Made by a program: the position numbers and the translations under genes | Source of the DNA: Thermoplasmata archaeon | GTDB taxonomy: Archaea > Thermoplasmatota > Thermoplasmata > Thermoplasmatales > Thermoplasmataceae | Direction of reading: 5' to 3' | NCBI GenBank assembly: GCA_021850505.1 | Contig: JAJZLW010000060.1 | Coordinates: 1,717 to 51,585, forward strand | DNA: 49,869 nucleotides | Notes under the pieces: model-generated | Told to the model about the DNA's origin: nothing | The model's database searches: none | What the model saw: only the letters and a program-made list of their open reading frames with translations | Shown here: piece after piece, positions 17,430-26,623 of the stretch | Layout of the letters: every line of letters starts with the position of its first letter | Numbering within the stretch: the first letter of the stretch is position 1

Positions 17430-18847
17430 GCTTCAAACAGGCCACTTATGATGAACCGCATATCAAATCTATGCAGAGCAGAACAACGTTTGAGACGATT
17501 ACAGGAGAATTTAGCGATTCCATAATTCCACAGAGCATGCGAATTGACCAGCCTTCTGTTCCCAGGGTCCCTGAATACGATGTTGTAAGACATTTCACCA
17601 GGCTGTCTGAAATGAATTATTCAGTTGATACGGGATTCTATCCACTTGGTTCGTGTACCATGAAATTCAACCCGAAATATGCTGATAAGATCGCTGCAAT
17701 GCATCTTTTCTCTGAAACTCATCCTCTCAGACCGGAATGGTCTGTCCAGGGGTCTCTTGCAGTCATGTATGAACTGCAGGAATACCTAAAAGAAATATCT
17801 GACATGGATGAGGTCTCCCTGCAGCCGCTGGCAGGGGCACAGGGTGAGCTTACTGGGGTTCTGATAATACGGAAGTATTTCGAGCTTAAGGGTGAGCTTG
17901 ACACAAGAAGGGAGATAGTTATCCCGGATTCCGCTCATGGAACGAATCCTGCATCTGCTGCCATGGGAGGCTTCGACGTTGTGGAAATACCTTCAAACAA
18001 AAATGGGACCGTCGATCTGGATGCATTGAAATATGCTGTTACCGAGAAGACTGCTGGTTTCATGATCACAAATCCAAACACATTAGGCATATTTGATCCG
18101 GATATCCTGGAAATTGCTGAAATAGTTCACTCAAAAGGGGCTCTGCTATATTATGATGGGGCAAACCTGAATGCAATTCTCGGCATAACGTCGCCCGGGA
18201 TCATGGGTTTTGACATCGTTCATTTTAATCTTCACAAGACATTTGCCACCCCTCATGGTGGTGGAGGACCTGGAGCTGCACCAGTCGCAGTTAAAAAACA
18301 TCTCGCAAATTTACTTCCGCCTCCAATAGTCAGGAAAAATAATGCAGGATATTACATGGATTATTCCAATACTGAACTTGGGAATATTGCCTCCTTCTAT
18401 GGTTCATTTGGCGTTTTGCTTCGGGCATGGTCATACATAAAAAGAAATGGAGCAGATGGGTTGAAGATGAATTCAAGCAGGGCAGTTTTGAATGCAAACT
18501 ATCTCGCCAAGAAGCTTTCCAGATCGCTCAAAATCTCACACGAAGGTCTCAAGAAGCATGAAGTTGTCTTTTCTTCGGAGGAAACAGGAGTGAGAGCTCT
18601 GGATATAGCCAAATACATAATTGACTCCGGGATGCATGCACCCACTGTCTATTTCCCACTCATCGTAAAGGAAGCTCTCATGATTGAACCTACGGAAACA
18701 GTTACCAAGAGAGACCTGGATGCATTTGTAGATATAATCGAGAAATCACTTAAAGAAGATCATGAAGAAATCTCAAAGAGGCCAATCAATACCGCATCTG
18801 GAAGGCTCGATGACGTTAAAGCCGCGAGGGAATTGATCCTGAAGTAA
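17426..18847 (+). CDS. gcvPB: Glycine dehydrogenase (decarboxylating) subunit 2
   Basis: The PLP-binding half of the P protein, 473 residues. The Schiff-base Lys is in HFNLHKTFATPHGGGGPG, and the other signatures are FYPLGSCTMKFNPK, QPLAGAQGELTGVLIIRKYF and DSAHGTNPASAAM. An ATGA overlap with gcvPA and a GGAGGG site just before the start show translational coupling. After the stop, 258 bp to the next gene hold no feature that I can recognise. Confidence 0.96.
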   Translation: MSFKQATYDEPHIKSMQSRTTFETITGEFSDSIIPQSMRIDQPSVPRVPEYDVVRHFTRLSEMNYSVDTGFYPLGSCTMKFNPKYADKIAAMHLFSETHPLRPEWSVQGSLAVMYELQEYLKEISDMDEVSLQPLAGAQGELTGVLIIRKYFELKGELDTRREIVIPDSAHGTNPASAAMGGFDVVEIPSNKNGTVDLDALKYAVTEKTAGFMITNPNTLGIFDPDILEIAEIVHSKGALLYYDGANLNAILGITSPGIMGFDIVHFNLHKTFATPHGGGGPGAAPVAVKKHLANLLPPPIVRKNNAGYYMDYSNTELGNIASFYGSFGVLLRAWSYIKRNGADGLKMNSSRAVLNANYLAKKLSRSLKISHEGLKKHEVVFSSEETGVRALDIAKYIIDSGMHAPTVYFPLIVKEALMIEPTETVTKRDLDAFVDIIEKSLKEDHEEISKRPINTASGRLDDVKAARELILK

Positions 18848-19105
18848 ACTTAATAGACGGGATTCTCCGAACACGCATAGGTTCTTCACTTCCAGATATT
18901 GAACATAATAAATGGGAAATACAGTGTCACGGATATTCGTCTTATACTGTTAAGGATCAAGATGTACCGCACGGGAAAGTCACAGATCATGAGCAGGATA
19001 ATTAAAAGGTCAAGAGAACTTATAGAAACGATTGGTATTTTTCCTCGTATGTTAAGCATAAAATTGGTGAGTAAATAATTAATACAAAGATGAAGTAACT
19101 ACGAT

Positions 19106-19834
19106 GTGATCGCGAAGAATAGAACCCTGATGGTCTTTTTTGCTGTCATTGCGGTCATCATAGTTGCTGTTCCAATATCATTTTACGAGTTATCGTCCCA
19201 ACCTGAACCGACAATATCTGTTGTCAATGATTATTCACATTATCAGTGGAAAGCGAACTTTTACAATCACTCCAATGAAACCTGCCCGCTCTTTTCGGCG
19301 TATGTCAACTCATCTGCTGTAATAAACGAGACTGGATATCCGAGTACAACCATTCTTCTTTCCATACATGGATTTGAGTGTTACCTGGCAACAGAAGGAC
19401 AGCGCCCCTGGTTCGGATTAATCATGAACGTATCCGGTTCACTTCCGTCCAATCTGCATCCGAAGAGTTTGGTCATATCCCAGAATCTGAGCGCTCCTGG
19501 ATTGAATTGCTGGACTCAGGTAACTGATGGTTTTCATTTATACGCTCCGGCGAGTAAACGATCCAACCTCTCCCTATGTAGTAGCAGACAATATCATGGA
19601 CCAGCATTTATTGAAAATGGTTCATGGAACTGTATTTTACAATTTAATAATGAAAGTTCAAATGTTAGGCATGCACTTTACAACTTTTCTTTCCGTTCAG
19701 TATGCATCTGTGGCTGGTTCAATTTCCCAAGGACCAATTTCACTTTCTACACCAACATAGGTGCTGAGATAACGGGTCTCTCGAAACCGGTTATTTTGAT
19801 GGATGAATTCGCGGTGAAGGATGTGGATGTATGA
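19106..19834 (+). CDS. Secreted or membrane-anchored protein rich in N-glycosylation sequons
   Basis: A 242-residue protein with a basic N terminus and a hydrophobic segment (about 8-27), followed by an extracellular-looking domain with eleven N-x-S/T sequons and about eight cysteines. The density of sequons suggests a glycosylated cell-surface protein, plausible for a wall-less Thermoplasmatales cell. The start is GTG, because the overlapping ATG leads to an immediate stop. A second frame is open for 77 codons (19527-19760), but the long frame keeps its sequon pattern to the end and is preferred. I do not recognise the family. Confidence 0.55.
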   Translation: MIAKNRTLMVFFAVIAVIIVAVPISFYELSSQPEPTISVVNDYSHYQWKANFYNHSNETCPLFSAYVNSSAVINETGYPSTTILLSIHGFECYLATEGQRPWFGLIMNVSGSLPSNLHPKSLVISQNLSAPGLNCWTQVTDGFHLYAPASKRSNLSLCSSRQYHGPAFIENGSWNCILQFNNESSNVRHALYNFSFRSVCICGWFNFPRTNFTFYTNIGAEITGLSKPVILMDEFAVKDVDV

Positions 19835-19976
19835 TATTCAATGGAACAAGCAAAAAAGGGCCTTAACTACTATCGTCTTTCTAGTTTTCTTGTTAACAGT
19901 TTTTACCATTCCTTCAATTCCTAATGCCTCAAATCCACCCTATATGCTCCTATATGTAACCGGTTATATAATTTGA
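19827..19976 (+). pseudogene. Short ORF with signal peptide, probably a truncated secreted protein
   Basis: 49 codons that overlap the previous stop by 8 bp. A basic start (NKQKR) leads into a hydrophobic stretch of about 20 residues and then a proline-rich turn, a typical signal peptide. The frame stops only about 20 residues beyond the likely cleavage site. This looks like the beginning of a second secreted protein whose body is lost, though a genuine small membrane peptide is possible. The near-palindrome centred on TAACCGGTTA (19957-19966) lies at its 3' end. Confidence 0.35.
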
Positions 19977-20101
19977 ATGACACTATTTATATGATAACGG
20001 CAGTCAGATCATCTTGGCACGGCTCACTCATTATCCGAAGAGGATATCCTAAACATCCATATATTAGCTAAAAGTTATTCACATTAAATCTCTTCACTAA
20101 T

Positions 20102-20617
20102 ATGGCTGATCTTGTAGAAATACTTATGATTGAACATCTTGCCATGAAAAGAATGAAAGAAAAACAGGTTACCGGAATTTCAAATGAAGAATTTTCTTCG
20201 TTTCATGCCTTTTTAATGAATGTTCATGTTGAGGTTGAGGAAAAAATAGTCTTTCCAGAATTGATAGAACCGCAATGGGATGATCAGAAACAATATGCGG
20301 AAAAGATCGAGAAGATAAAGGCGGATCACAAATTGATAAATACCCTGGCAACAAATCTAAAGAAGTGGCATGATGGAGGCGATATAAAAACATATAACGA
20401 TAGAATTCCACTTTATTTCAGATTGCTTGTTGATCACAACACACTGGAGGAAAGAGAAGTATTCCCAAGGTGGAAGGACTTGAATAAATTTGATGAAAGC
20501 GGGAAACTGGCAAAGGAGTGCATGAATATAATCGAATCGTATGGTGAGGGTGATTACCTTAAAATGTTGGATCTGAGTGAGGGTGCATTCAAATATTTGT
20601 TTCGTAAATTAATCTGA
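20102..20617 (+). CDS. Hemerythrin-like HHE cation-binding protein
   Basis: A 171-residue four-helix bundle with the HHE pattern: H12, H42-x3-E46, H76 and H112-x3-E116 as likely di-iron ligands. Such proteins bind O2 or NO, or take part in iron or redox homeostasis. No membrane segment is seen, so it is probably cytoplasmic. It stands alone, converging on the RPA operon with 11 bp between stops. Confidence 0.85.
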   Translation: MADLVEILMIEHLAMKRMKEKQVTGISNEEFSSFHAFLMNVHVEVEEKIVFPELIEPQWDDQKQYAEKIEKIKADHKLINTLATNLKKWHDGGDIKTYNDRIPLYFRLLVDHNTLEEREVFPRWKDLNKFDESGKLAKECMNIIESYGEGDYLKMLDLSEGAFKYLFRKLI

Positions 20618-20628
20618 TGAAACATGGA

Positions 20629-21453
20629 TCAAACTGCCTTATACCGCTTAAGGGAGACCTCGTAGATGTCACCATCGGCGCCCAGCTGATTAAGCAATTC
20701 ATCTGTATCTGCCTGTTCCATACCATTATCCTTCATGTACGCTATTATGTCCTCGTACCTGCAGCCCTTCTGTGGGTCTGAGTGGGTCTTTATGAATATC
20801 AGCACCTTTTCTTTGTTGCCTGATTCTTCCTGGGAATCCGACGGCATTTTAGACGAACTCATAACAGCTGCAAGCATTTCGGTCACATTGTATGTTTTGT
20901 AATGCTCTATGTGCCTCAGGGCGCATTCCGCTTCCTCTTCTGAATAACCCATGGCGACAATCTTCTGTTTATCCGGGGAATCAAGCTTCTTCATTTCCTG
21001 AATAGCAAGTATCTTTCTTCTTACAACAAACGTAGCCCTTGCAGCCCAGTATGCTAATGACAGTGAATCGCCATGCATTATCTTCTCCGGGTTTATGTTC
21101 AGGTATAGCACGCCCTCGTCTGTCTTGAATGAGTTGACCCTTCCCATTATCACCACCTTTGCATTTATTTCAAGGGAATCCGCATCTTCCTTCAGTCCGG
21201 GCTGATATTCATTCTTGAAAACCGACACGTAAAAGGATCCAAGGTTGTCTGCTACGGTCAACTTGGTCAGGTTCTCCTCGCTGTTCTTCGCTGTTATTAA
21301 TCCTGCAATAAGAATCCTCTTTATCCTGGTGCCAAGCGGTGTTACCACAAAAGGCTTTCCCCTTTCATTTTCAGGCAATTCCTCAACAAACGTTGTATCC
21401 TTGAGCTCCTTTGAGAAGACCCATTTTGAGCTCTCGCGTTTCCGTGCCATCAT
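20629..21453 (-). CDS. RPA-associated OB-fold protein (COG3390-like)
   Basis: A 274-residue protein with an N-terminal OB fold (about 35-125; the GTRIKRILIAGLITAKN and LTVADNLGSFYVSVF strands) and a C-terminal helical/winged-helix-like part (about 215-274). In Haloferax and Thermoplasma such proteins are encoded next to RPA and form a complex with it. The start overlaps the rpa stop by 4 bp (ATGA), giving coupled translation. Its role is single-stranded DNA handling in replication and repair. Confidence 0.85.
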   Translation of the reverse strand: MMARKRESSKWVFSKELKDTTFVEELPENERGKPFVVTPLGTRIKRILIAGLITAKNSEENLTKLTVADNLGSFYVSVFKNEYQPGLKEDADSLEINAKVVIMGRVNSFKTDEGVLYLNINPEKIMHGDSLSLAYWAARATFVVRRKILAIQEMKKLDSPDKQKIVAMGYSEEEAECALRHIEHYKTYNVTEMLAAVMSSSKMPSDSQEESGNKEKVLIFIKTHSDPQKGCRYEDIIAYMKDNGMEQADTDELLNQLGADGDIYEVSLKRYKAV

Positions 21454-22535
21454 AATATCTCGTCCCCCGGTAATTGAGAATAAAGCCTCAATTCTGGTTC
21501 ACTGATCTTCTGTATCTTCCTTACCCTGAATGAGATGCCATTCGATCCGGAAGACGCGTCACCTGTAAAGCTGAGGGGTCCAGGCATTAGTGCCTTCTCA
21601 ATCTTTGTTATTATATCATTCTTGCTGTATTTCGGTTTCGCTAGATTCAGGTCTTCATCCTTTATATTCAAAAGATCCATAAGCGGGGTTCGGCCTGCGG
21701 TGCATGGGATATCACCCGTGCCATCCTCAAGTGTGAAGTATGCGTAGAGATCAAGAAACATTTCAGCGTCCGGGTGCTCAGGGCACTTTATGTCGTCGGT
21801 GCTTTTTCTGCACTCTGAACATCTTCTTACAAGACCTCCCTTCTCGCCCAGGTAAACAACAAATCCTGTCAGTGTTATGGAATCCACCGGCCCAGTGACT
21901 TCAAAGATATTGAATATTTTCCTTTCAGGTATCTCAAATGCCTTTATCTCAAGTATCTTTGTCCGGTCACCGCCGGAAAGCCTCAGCCTTCCCTTGAATT
22001 CTGATACCCTCAAACCCTCCAATCTATAGAATTTATCCGGTTTGATCTTAACCTCGAACAGTGAAAGCCGGATTGAGCCGGTATCGTCCTCCAGTGAGCA
22101 GTACGAAACATCCTTCTGCTGGCCGTCCTTTTCGTATTTTTTCTCGATCACATCAGTTATCTTTCCTGATACAGAAACATACTGGTCCTTAAGCGTGAGG
22201 TTCTTGATCTTGTATTCTTTGTAAACCCTCTTTACATCCATCTTGTCTTCCGGTCTCAATATTACATCAGTTCTTGTGTCAAGGTATAATCTGAGCGAAT
22301 CGTTGTATTTCTTAACGGAGAAGTTCCGTAATTCGACAACATCACCCTGCCTGATTGTTGCAGGAAGTGCCCATGCCGTGTATGGCATTGTCCCAGTCTC
22401 ATCACCTATGAGGCCGTAGTGATAGACGCCCTCTCCCTTCTCACTCTTCGTTTCCTTCTCAGTGAGAGATAATATTTTAACGACAATCGTCTCATTTTTA
22501 GTGTTTTCATCCAGCTTATCTATCTTAACTACCAT
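21450..22535 (-). CDS. rpa: Replication protein A, single-stranded DNA-binding
   Basis: A 361-residue archaeal RPA. Two OB folds are visible (about 15-95 and 105-200), then a third OB fold that carries a zinc finger with C239, C242, C251 and H254 (CSEC-x8-CPEH). The repeated ETGTMPYTAW, DTGSIRLSLF and GTGDIPCTA strands are the OB beta-strand pattern. It is the middle gene of a three-gene operon, 8 bp after the upstream gene and overlapping the downstream partner. It binds and protects single-stranded DNA. Confidence 0.93.
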   Translation of the reverse strand: MVVKIDKLDENTKNETIVVKILSLTEKETKSEKGEGVYHYGLIGDETGTMPYTAWALPATIRQGDVVELRNFSVKKYNDSLRLYLDTRTDVILRPEDKMDVKRVYKEYKIKNLTLKDQYVSVSGKITDVIEKKYEKDGQQKDVSYCSLEDDTGSIRLSLFEVKIKPDKFYRLEGLRVSEFKGRLRLSGGDRTKILEIKAFEIPERKIFNIFEVTGPVDSITLTGFVVYLGEKGGLVRRCSECRKSTDDIKCPEHPDAEMFLDLYAYFTLEDGTGDIPCTAGRTPLMDLLNIKDEDLNLAKPKYSKNDIITKIEKALMPGPLSFTGDASSGSNGISFRVRKIQKISEPELRLYSQLPGDEIL

Positions 22536-22543
22536 CCTTGCAC

Positions 22544-23152
22544 CTAACCATATAATCTCTCATTACCTCGCAGATCCTCCGAGAGAAATTCTTCAACTAT
22601 TCGGTTTGCGTCTTCCTCTCTGAATCCCATCCTTGATTTTAAAAAGTCAACTATTTCAATCTTAGACTTCCCCTCTTCCTGCATCTCCCTCACGAGCATC
22701 AGCATTCTGTCAACAATCTGTTTGTTGAATTCCTCTTCCAGGTGGAGAGCCCTTACCATCATGTAAAGGGAGGAGAGAAGGGCATTAAGTGCCTCATCCA
22801 ATTCTGCCTTCGTAATTGTCTGCATGTCCATGTCAACACGTGCGACCACATTCTCGTTAATTCCTTCGATCATGAACTTGACATGTGCGACCTGGCTGTT
22901 CATTATAAGGAGGGTTCTGTAAGTGCCGAGACGATCCCTGCTTGGGGAAGTGGCGGTTTCAATTCCAGTATCGAGCTTAACCTGAACTATCTTGTTCTCA
23001 ATGAAATAAAGAAACAGCGTGAACGGTACCTTCTCATTTTCAAGCGTATAATAATCACCCTTTCTGGAAATTTTCCATTTAAGGTCTATGAGCTTCCTCC
23101 CTGTGGGCTTTCCGTTTCCTAGCCATCCAAGGATCTGCTCCTCTTTAGTCAT
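22544..23152 (-). CDS. Uncharacterised first gene of the RPA operon
   Basis: A 202-residue soluble protein. The first 120 residues alternate strands and helices (WKISRKGDYYTLENEKVPFTLF-type strands; a helix at about 121-165), vaguely like YbjN or type III chaperone-like folds. The last 50 residues form short helices (KIEIVDFLKSRMGFREEDANRIVEEFL) reminiscent of UBA/CUE-type helical motifs. I do not recognise the family. Its place ahead of rpa, 8 bp away and under the same promoter, ties it to single-stranded DNA metabolism. The ATG is probably leaderless. Confidence 0.7.
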   Translation of the reverse strand: MTKEEQILGWLGNGKPTGRKLIDLKWKISRKGDYYTLENEKVPFTLFLYFIENKIVQVKLDTGIETATSPSRDRLGTYRTLLIMNSQVAHVKFMIEGINENVVARVDMDMQTITKAELDEALNALLSSLYMMVRALHLEEEFNKQIVDRMLMLVREMQEEGKSKIEIVDFLKSRMGFREEDANRIVEEFLSEDLRGNERLYG

Positions 23153-23159
23153 TCAAGCC

Positions 23160-23186
23160 GCTAAATTCTATTTAGCCATATATTAG
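23160..23186 (-). promoter_or_regulatory. RPA operon promoter with operator-like inverted repeat
   Basis: On the minus strand the TATA element TAATATATGG (23177-23186) lies about 28 nt before the operon start at 23152. Immediately downstream is a perfect 7+7 repeat, GCTAAAT-TCT-ATTTAGC, at 23160-23176. It falls between TATA and the transcription start, a classic archaeal repressor position. The core CTAAAW-N3-WTTTAG is shared with the Kae1-Bud32 promoter. Confidence 0.55.
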
Positions 23187-23320
23187 TTTGGTTAATTTTT
23201 TCCTTGGGTTGCAAACAAACTTCAATGCAATTTTGTTTTGAAATTTGACACGTTTGGTCTATTGGTTGTTCGTTTTATAATACTCAAAATTCTTATTCAC
23301 TTATGCGCGCTTAAGATCAG

Positions 23321-24496
23321 ATGATGGTGCGACGGCACTCCATTCCCATATTGATGGCCTCAAGACTCGTATATTCTATGAACTGGTACAACCTTGCCCC
23401 TGCCATTTATCAGGTTTCGTCTGCATTCAGCGTATCTGTGGATCAGGCTGGTCTCGTCTTTGCATTTTTTCTTTTGGGCGCAGGTCTCTTCCAGGTGCCG
23501 GCGGGTCTAATTGCCGCAAAATGGGGATCAAGGAACAACTGCGTCCTAGGTCTTGGGATTATGTCGGCATCCGGCTTTGCTGAGGTGATAGCAGGTAATT
23601 TCGATGCTTTATTGTTTCTGAGATTTCTCAGCGGTTTTGGAGCCGCTTTCTTCTTTTCATCTGCTGTTTCAGTTCTGAATGATTCTAACCCGGAAAAGCT
23701 GGGACTATACATGGGATACTACAATGCTGCATTCGACATTGGCGGCGGTATAGCTGTATTTGCCTTTACGCCAATTACCTCTTTTTTTGGTCTTCATTTC
23801 AATGAGGAATTGCAGGCCTCCATTACCGCAGTAACTACATTAATATTCTTTCTTGGTGTAAAACAGGGCACAATCAGCGGTAATTTTGAGAAAGGAGCTT
23901 TGAGGAATCGAATAAAGAATCCTCTGATCTGGCTGCTGGCCATAGCATTTTCAGGCTTCTGGTCCACTACTTACGTTTATTCAGAATACCTGAAGGATTA
24001 TGCGACGTTCAGCGGAATCCCGCTGTATTACGCTGGAGCACTTGGAAGCAGTGTTCTATTCTTTGGCATTCTTGGTTCCTTCTTCTCTGGCAGGATCAGG
24101 AAGGAGAATCTTATACGAAATGCAGTCTGGATGGTGATCGCACTGTGTGTGTCTGTTATATGGATACCATTCCTTGGAGTAACCGGCATGTGGGTATCAG
24201 CCCTTGTAGTGGGTATGTTCACGGTCTCGATATCATCGCTGGAATATTCCACGGTCGTATTCATTGAGAAGGATAGGAGGTTTGTTGCGCTAAATTCTGG
24301 CCTCTTCAATTCCATCCAGATACTTCTTGGTTTTAGTGTTACTGTAGCTTTCACCTATGTTCTTGTGTTTGGATATGAGGTTGCATGGATATTCATTGGC
24401 ATTCTTCCCGCTGTCACACTACCACTTGTTCTTCTATACGCAAGGATGGCTGCAAGAATGGGGGTACTGCAGCCTGACACTAAAAAAATCAGTTGA
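23321..24496 (+). CDS. MFS transporter
   Basis: A 391-residue protein with about 12 hydrophobic helices. The GAGLFQVPAGLIAAKWGSRN segment at about 52-71 is the MFS loop 2-3 signature, and FLSGFGAAFFFSSA is motif C-like. Substrate not predictable; it resembles the CynX/nitrate-type or general archaeal MFS groups. TATA (TTTTATAAT, about 23272-23280) is followed by a three-codon ORF (ATG CGC GCT TAA, 23303-23314) just before the ATG. The 3' end overlaps the convergent beta-CASP gene by 8 bp. Confidence 0.9.
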   Translation: MMVRRHSIPILMASRLVYSMNWYNLAPAIYQVSSAFSVSVDQAGLVFAFFLLGAGLFQVPAGLIAAKWGSRNNCVLGLGIMSASGFAEVIAGNFDALLFLRFLSGFGAAFFFSSAVSVLNDSNPEKLGLYMGYYNAAFDIGGGIAVFAFTPITSFFGLHFNEELQASITAVTTLIFFLGVKQGTISGNFEKGALRNRIKNPLIWLLAIAFSGFWSTTYVYSEYLKDYATFSGIPLYYAGALGSSVLFFGILGSFFSGRIRKENLIRNAVWMVIALCVSVIWIPFLGVTGMWVSALVVGMFTVSISSLEYSTVVFIEKDRRFVALNSGLFNSIQILLGFSVTVAFTYVLVFGYEVAWIFIGILPAVTLPLVLLYARMAARMGVLQPDTKKIS

Positions 24497-25715
24497 TCTC
24501 TATCTCATTGCCGTTATAGGGCAGTATAACCTCATAATTAGCCAGATCCGGAAGAAGCTTCTCACGGTTTTCTCCGTGGCATAGTATAACACGCTTAGGA
24601 TTCACCCCGTCAATGAATTTAATAAGCTCGTCATGGCCTGCATGCGCAGACATGTCAAAGAACTCGACCTTCATCTTTGGCCGGACAGACGAACCATCTA
24701 TGTTCAATGTTCCGTTTTCTATCAGGCTCCTACCGTTGGTTCCTTCAACCTGATATCCAGTGATAAAAATTGCTGACTTGTCGTCCTCAAGCGAGTTCTT
24801 GATATATCCAAGAACTGGCCCGCCATCCAGCATACCGGATGTTGTTATTATGACATCGGCATCCATTGCGGTCATTCTGTCCCTCTGGCCTCTCACATGC
24901 ATTGTTTTCTTTACAGCCTTCCTGAACTCATTCTGTGATCTGAAGAATCCTGGTGTGTGTAAGTAGATACTTGTGATCGTGTTTCCCATTCCATCAACAG
25001 CTATATTCAGGCCCATGTCCGCTATCGTCATTATCAGCTCCTGTGTTCTGCCGACGGCAAATGTAGGGAGAATTACCTTTCCACCGTTTCCAACGACCTC
25101 CTTTATGCGTGAACGCAGCCTGTCTATAACCTTCTGGCGATCCTCATGTATCTTGCCTGCATATGTGCTCTCTATAATCAGGTTTTCTGCGTGGACCGGG
25201 GTTGCGGCTGTTAACAGATTTGTGTCTCTGGTGTAGAGGTCTCCTGTGACAAGCATATCAGTGGAATTCGTGAACTTCCACATTGTCGATCCTGGTATGT
25301 GACCTGCGTTATGTGCGGTGAAATCAAGATCCTTGAGAGAATCTGTTTCGCCATACTTTATCGGTGCCAGCATGGAGTATAACTGCGAAATGTCATCCTT
25401 GTTGAACATTTTCGTATATCCTTCAATATCTGCAATCTTTATTGTATCCTCAAGCATAGGACGTATGCTGTTCGCACTCATTATCGTCGCATAAAAATTC
25501 GCATCGTACTTGTTGAAATAGACTGGTAAAGAACCCGCGTGATCAAGATGGGAATGTGTCAAAAAGACACCATCCACCTTTTCTGGTGGTAAAGGATATT
25601 CAGGCGGTTTCTCCGGAATCAGACCATAATCAACCATGGCCTTTACGCCTCCAAAATCCATCTTTATTGCCAGTCTGCCAACTTCTTCTGCTCCGCCTAA
25701 AAATTTTAATTTCAT
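24489..25715 (-). CDS. Beta-CASP metallo-hydrolase (aCPSF2-like RNase)
   Basis: A 408-residue metallo-beta-lactamase fold RNA hydrolase. Motif 2 is H54-S-H56-L-D58-H59; further zinc ligands are in NAGHIPGS and VTGDLYTRD. The beta-CASP motifs lie in LIIESTYAG, LPTFAVGRTQEL, TTSGMLDGGP and the C-terminal SAHAGHDEL and LCHGE. No N-terminal KH domains are present, so it matches aCPSF2 rather than the longer aCPSF1/FttA termination factor. Expected to act as an endo- or 5'-3' exoribonuclease. It sits 16 bp downstream of MTA phosphorylase with an AGGTG site, so probably in one operon. Confidence 0.9.
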   Translation of the reverse strand: MKLKFLGGAEEVGRLAIKMDFGGVKAMVDYGLIPEKPPEYPLPPEKVDGVFLTHSHLDHAGSLPVYFNKYDANFYATIMSANSIRPMLEDTIKIADIEGYTKMFNKDDISQLYSMLAPIKYGETDSLKDLDFTAHNAGHIPGSTMWKFTNSTDMLVTGDLYTRDTNLLTAATPVHAENLIIESTYAGKIHEDRQKVIDRLRSRIKEVVGNGGKVILPTFAVGRTQELIMTIADMGLNIAVDGMGNTITSIYLHTPGFFRSQNEFRKAVKKTMHVRGQRDRMTAMDADVIITTSGMLDGGPVLGYIKNSLEDDKSAIFITGYQVEGTNGRSLIENGTLNIDGSSVRPKMKVEFFDMSAHAGHDELIKFIDGVNPKRVILCHGENREKLLPDLANYEVILPYNGNEIEIN

Positions 25716-25731
25716 TAAATTTACACCTAAA

Positions 25732-26505
25732 TCAGATTTTCGCTTCGTCTAATCTTCCTGAACAATTGCAATGCTTTTCCCCAGAAATCTTAGGTATACA
25801 TTGCTTGATGATATTAAGAGATTTGTCCTCGTTTTCTTTCAGTATCCTTAGAACCTCCTTTGTTTCAACGGGCTTGTCGGACCACACATCGTAATCAGTA
25901 ATTGTTGCAATAGTGGAATAGCACATTGCAAGCTCGTCAGCCAAATTTATCTCCGGAACAAGTGTCATCCCGATTATGTCAGCAAACTGCCTGAACATAT
26001 TTGATTCGGAACGGGTCGAGAACCTGGGACCTTCGATGCAAATGTATGTTCCAGACGCATGCGTTTTATAACCTAAGTTCTCTGAAACATTTTTGATCGC
26101 ACCGTTTATCTCAGGACAGAATGGGTCAGCCGCAGAGATATGGTAAACATCAGGACCGTCATAGAATGTGAGATCCCTCCTCTTCGTAAAATCAATGAAT
26201 TGATCTGGAATAAACATCATTCCTGGTGGGAATTCCTCCTTTAAGGAACCGACCGCGTTTGCTGTCAATATCCTGGAGACGCCAATGCTATGCAATGCCC
26301 AGATATTTGCCCTGTAATTTACCTTGTGTGGTGGAATCGTGTGTTTCTTACCATGCCTGGAAAGAAATGCGACCTCCTCATCTCCAATAAAACCAATATC
26401 AATATCTGCAGAGGGTTTACCGTAAGGCGTTTCCATTGTCTTAGATTTTGCATCTTCCAGCAGCGAATATACCCCGCTTCCTCCAATTATTCCTATTTTA
26501 GCCAT
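25732..26505 (-). CDS. mtnP: S-methyl-5'-thioadenosine phosphorylase
   Basis: A 257-residue purine nucleoside phosphorylase-family enzyme that splits methylthioadenosine into adenine and methylthioribose-1-phosphate. Signatures: [11 protein letters not shown] at the N terminus, [22 protein letters not shown] (phosphate site), [24 protein letters not shown] and the base-binding TLVPE plus ITDYDVW. The Asp in TDYD favours adenine nucleosides. It cleans up the MTA from spermidine synthase encoded at 14.4 kb. It is divergent from pyrophosphatase. Confidence 0.94.
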   Translation of the reverse strand: MAKIGIIGGSGVYSLLEDAKSKTMETPYGKPSADIDIGFIGDEEVAFLSRHGKKHTIPPHKVNYRANIWALHSIGVSRILTANAVGSLKEEFPPGMMFIPDQFIDFTKRRDLTFYDGPDVYHISAADPFCPEINGAIKNVSENLGYKTHASGTYICIEGPRFSTRSESNMFRQFADIIGMTLVPEINLADELAMCYSTIATITDYDVWSDKPVETKEVLRILKENEDKSLNIIKQCIPKISGEKHCNCSGRLDEAKI

Positions 26506-26623
26506 CTATTAAATTCACCTTTGTTTCCTGATTGATTGAAAATATTTAAGGATGCAATCGGTATTTCTGCTACTTTTTCAAAGTTTTTCGGAGAGTAAAT
26601 TAAGGAAGAATTCATGAAGTACC

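Noticed and set aside
19527..19760. Alternative 77-codon frame inside the sequon-rich protein, as evidence for a frameshift
   Set aside because: The long frame keeps its sequon and aromatic pattern to the end and stops just where the next ORF begins, so no frameshift is needed.
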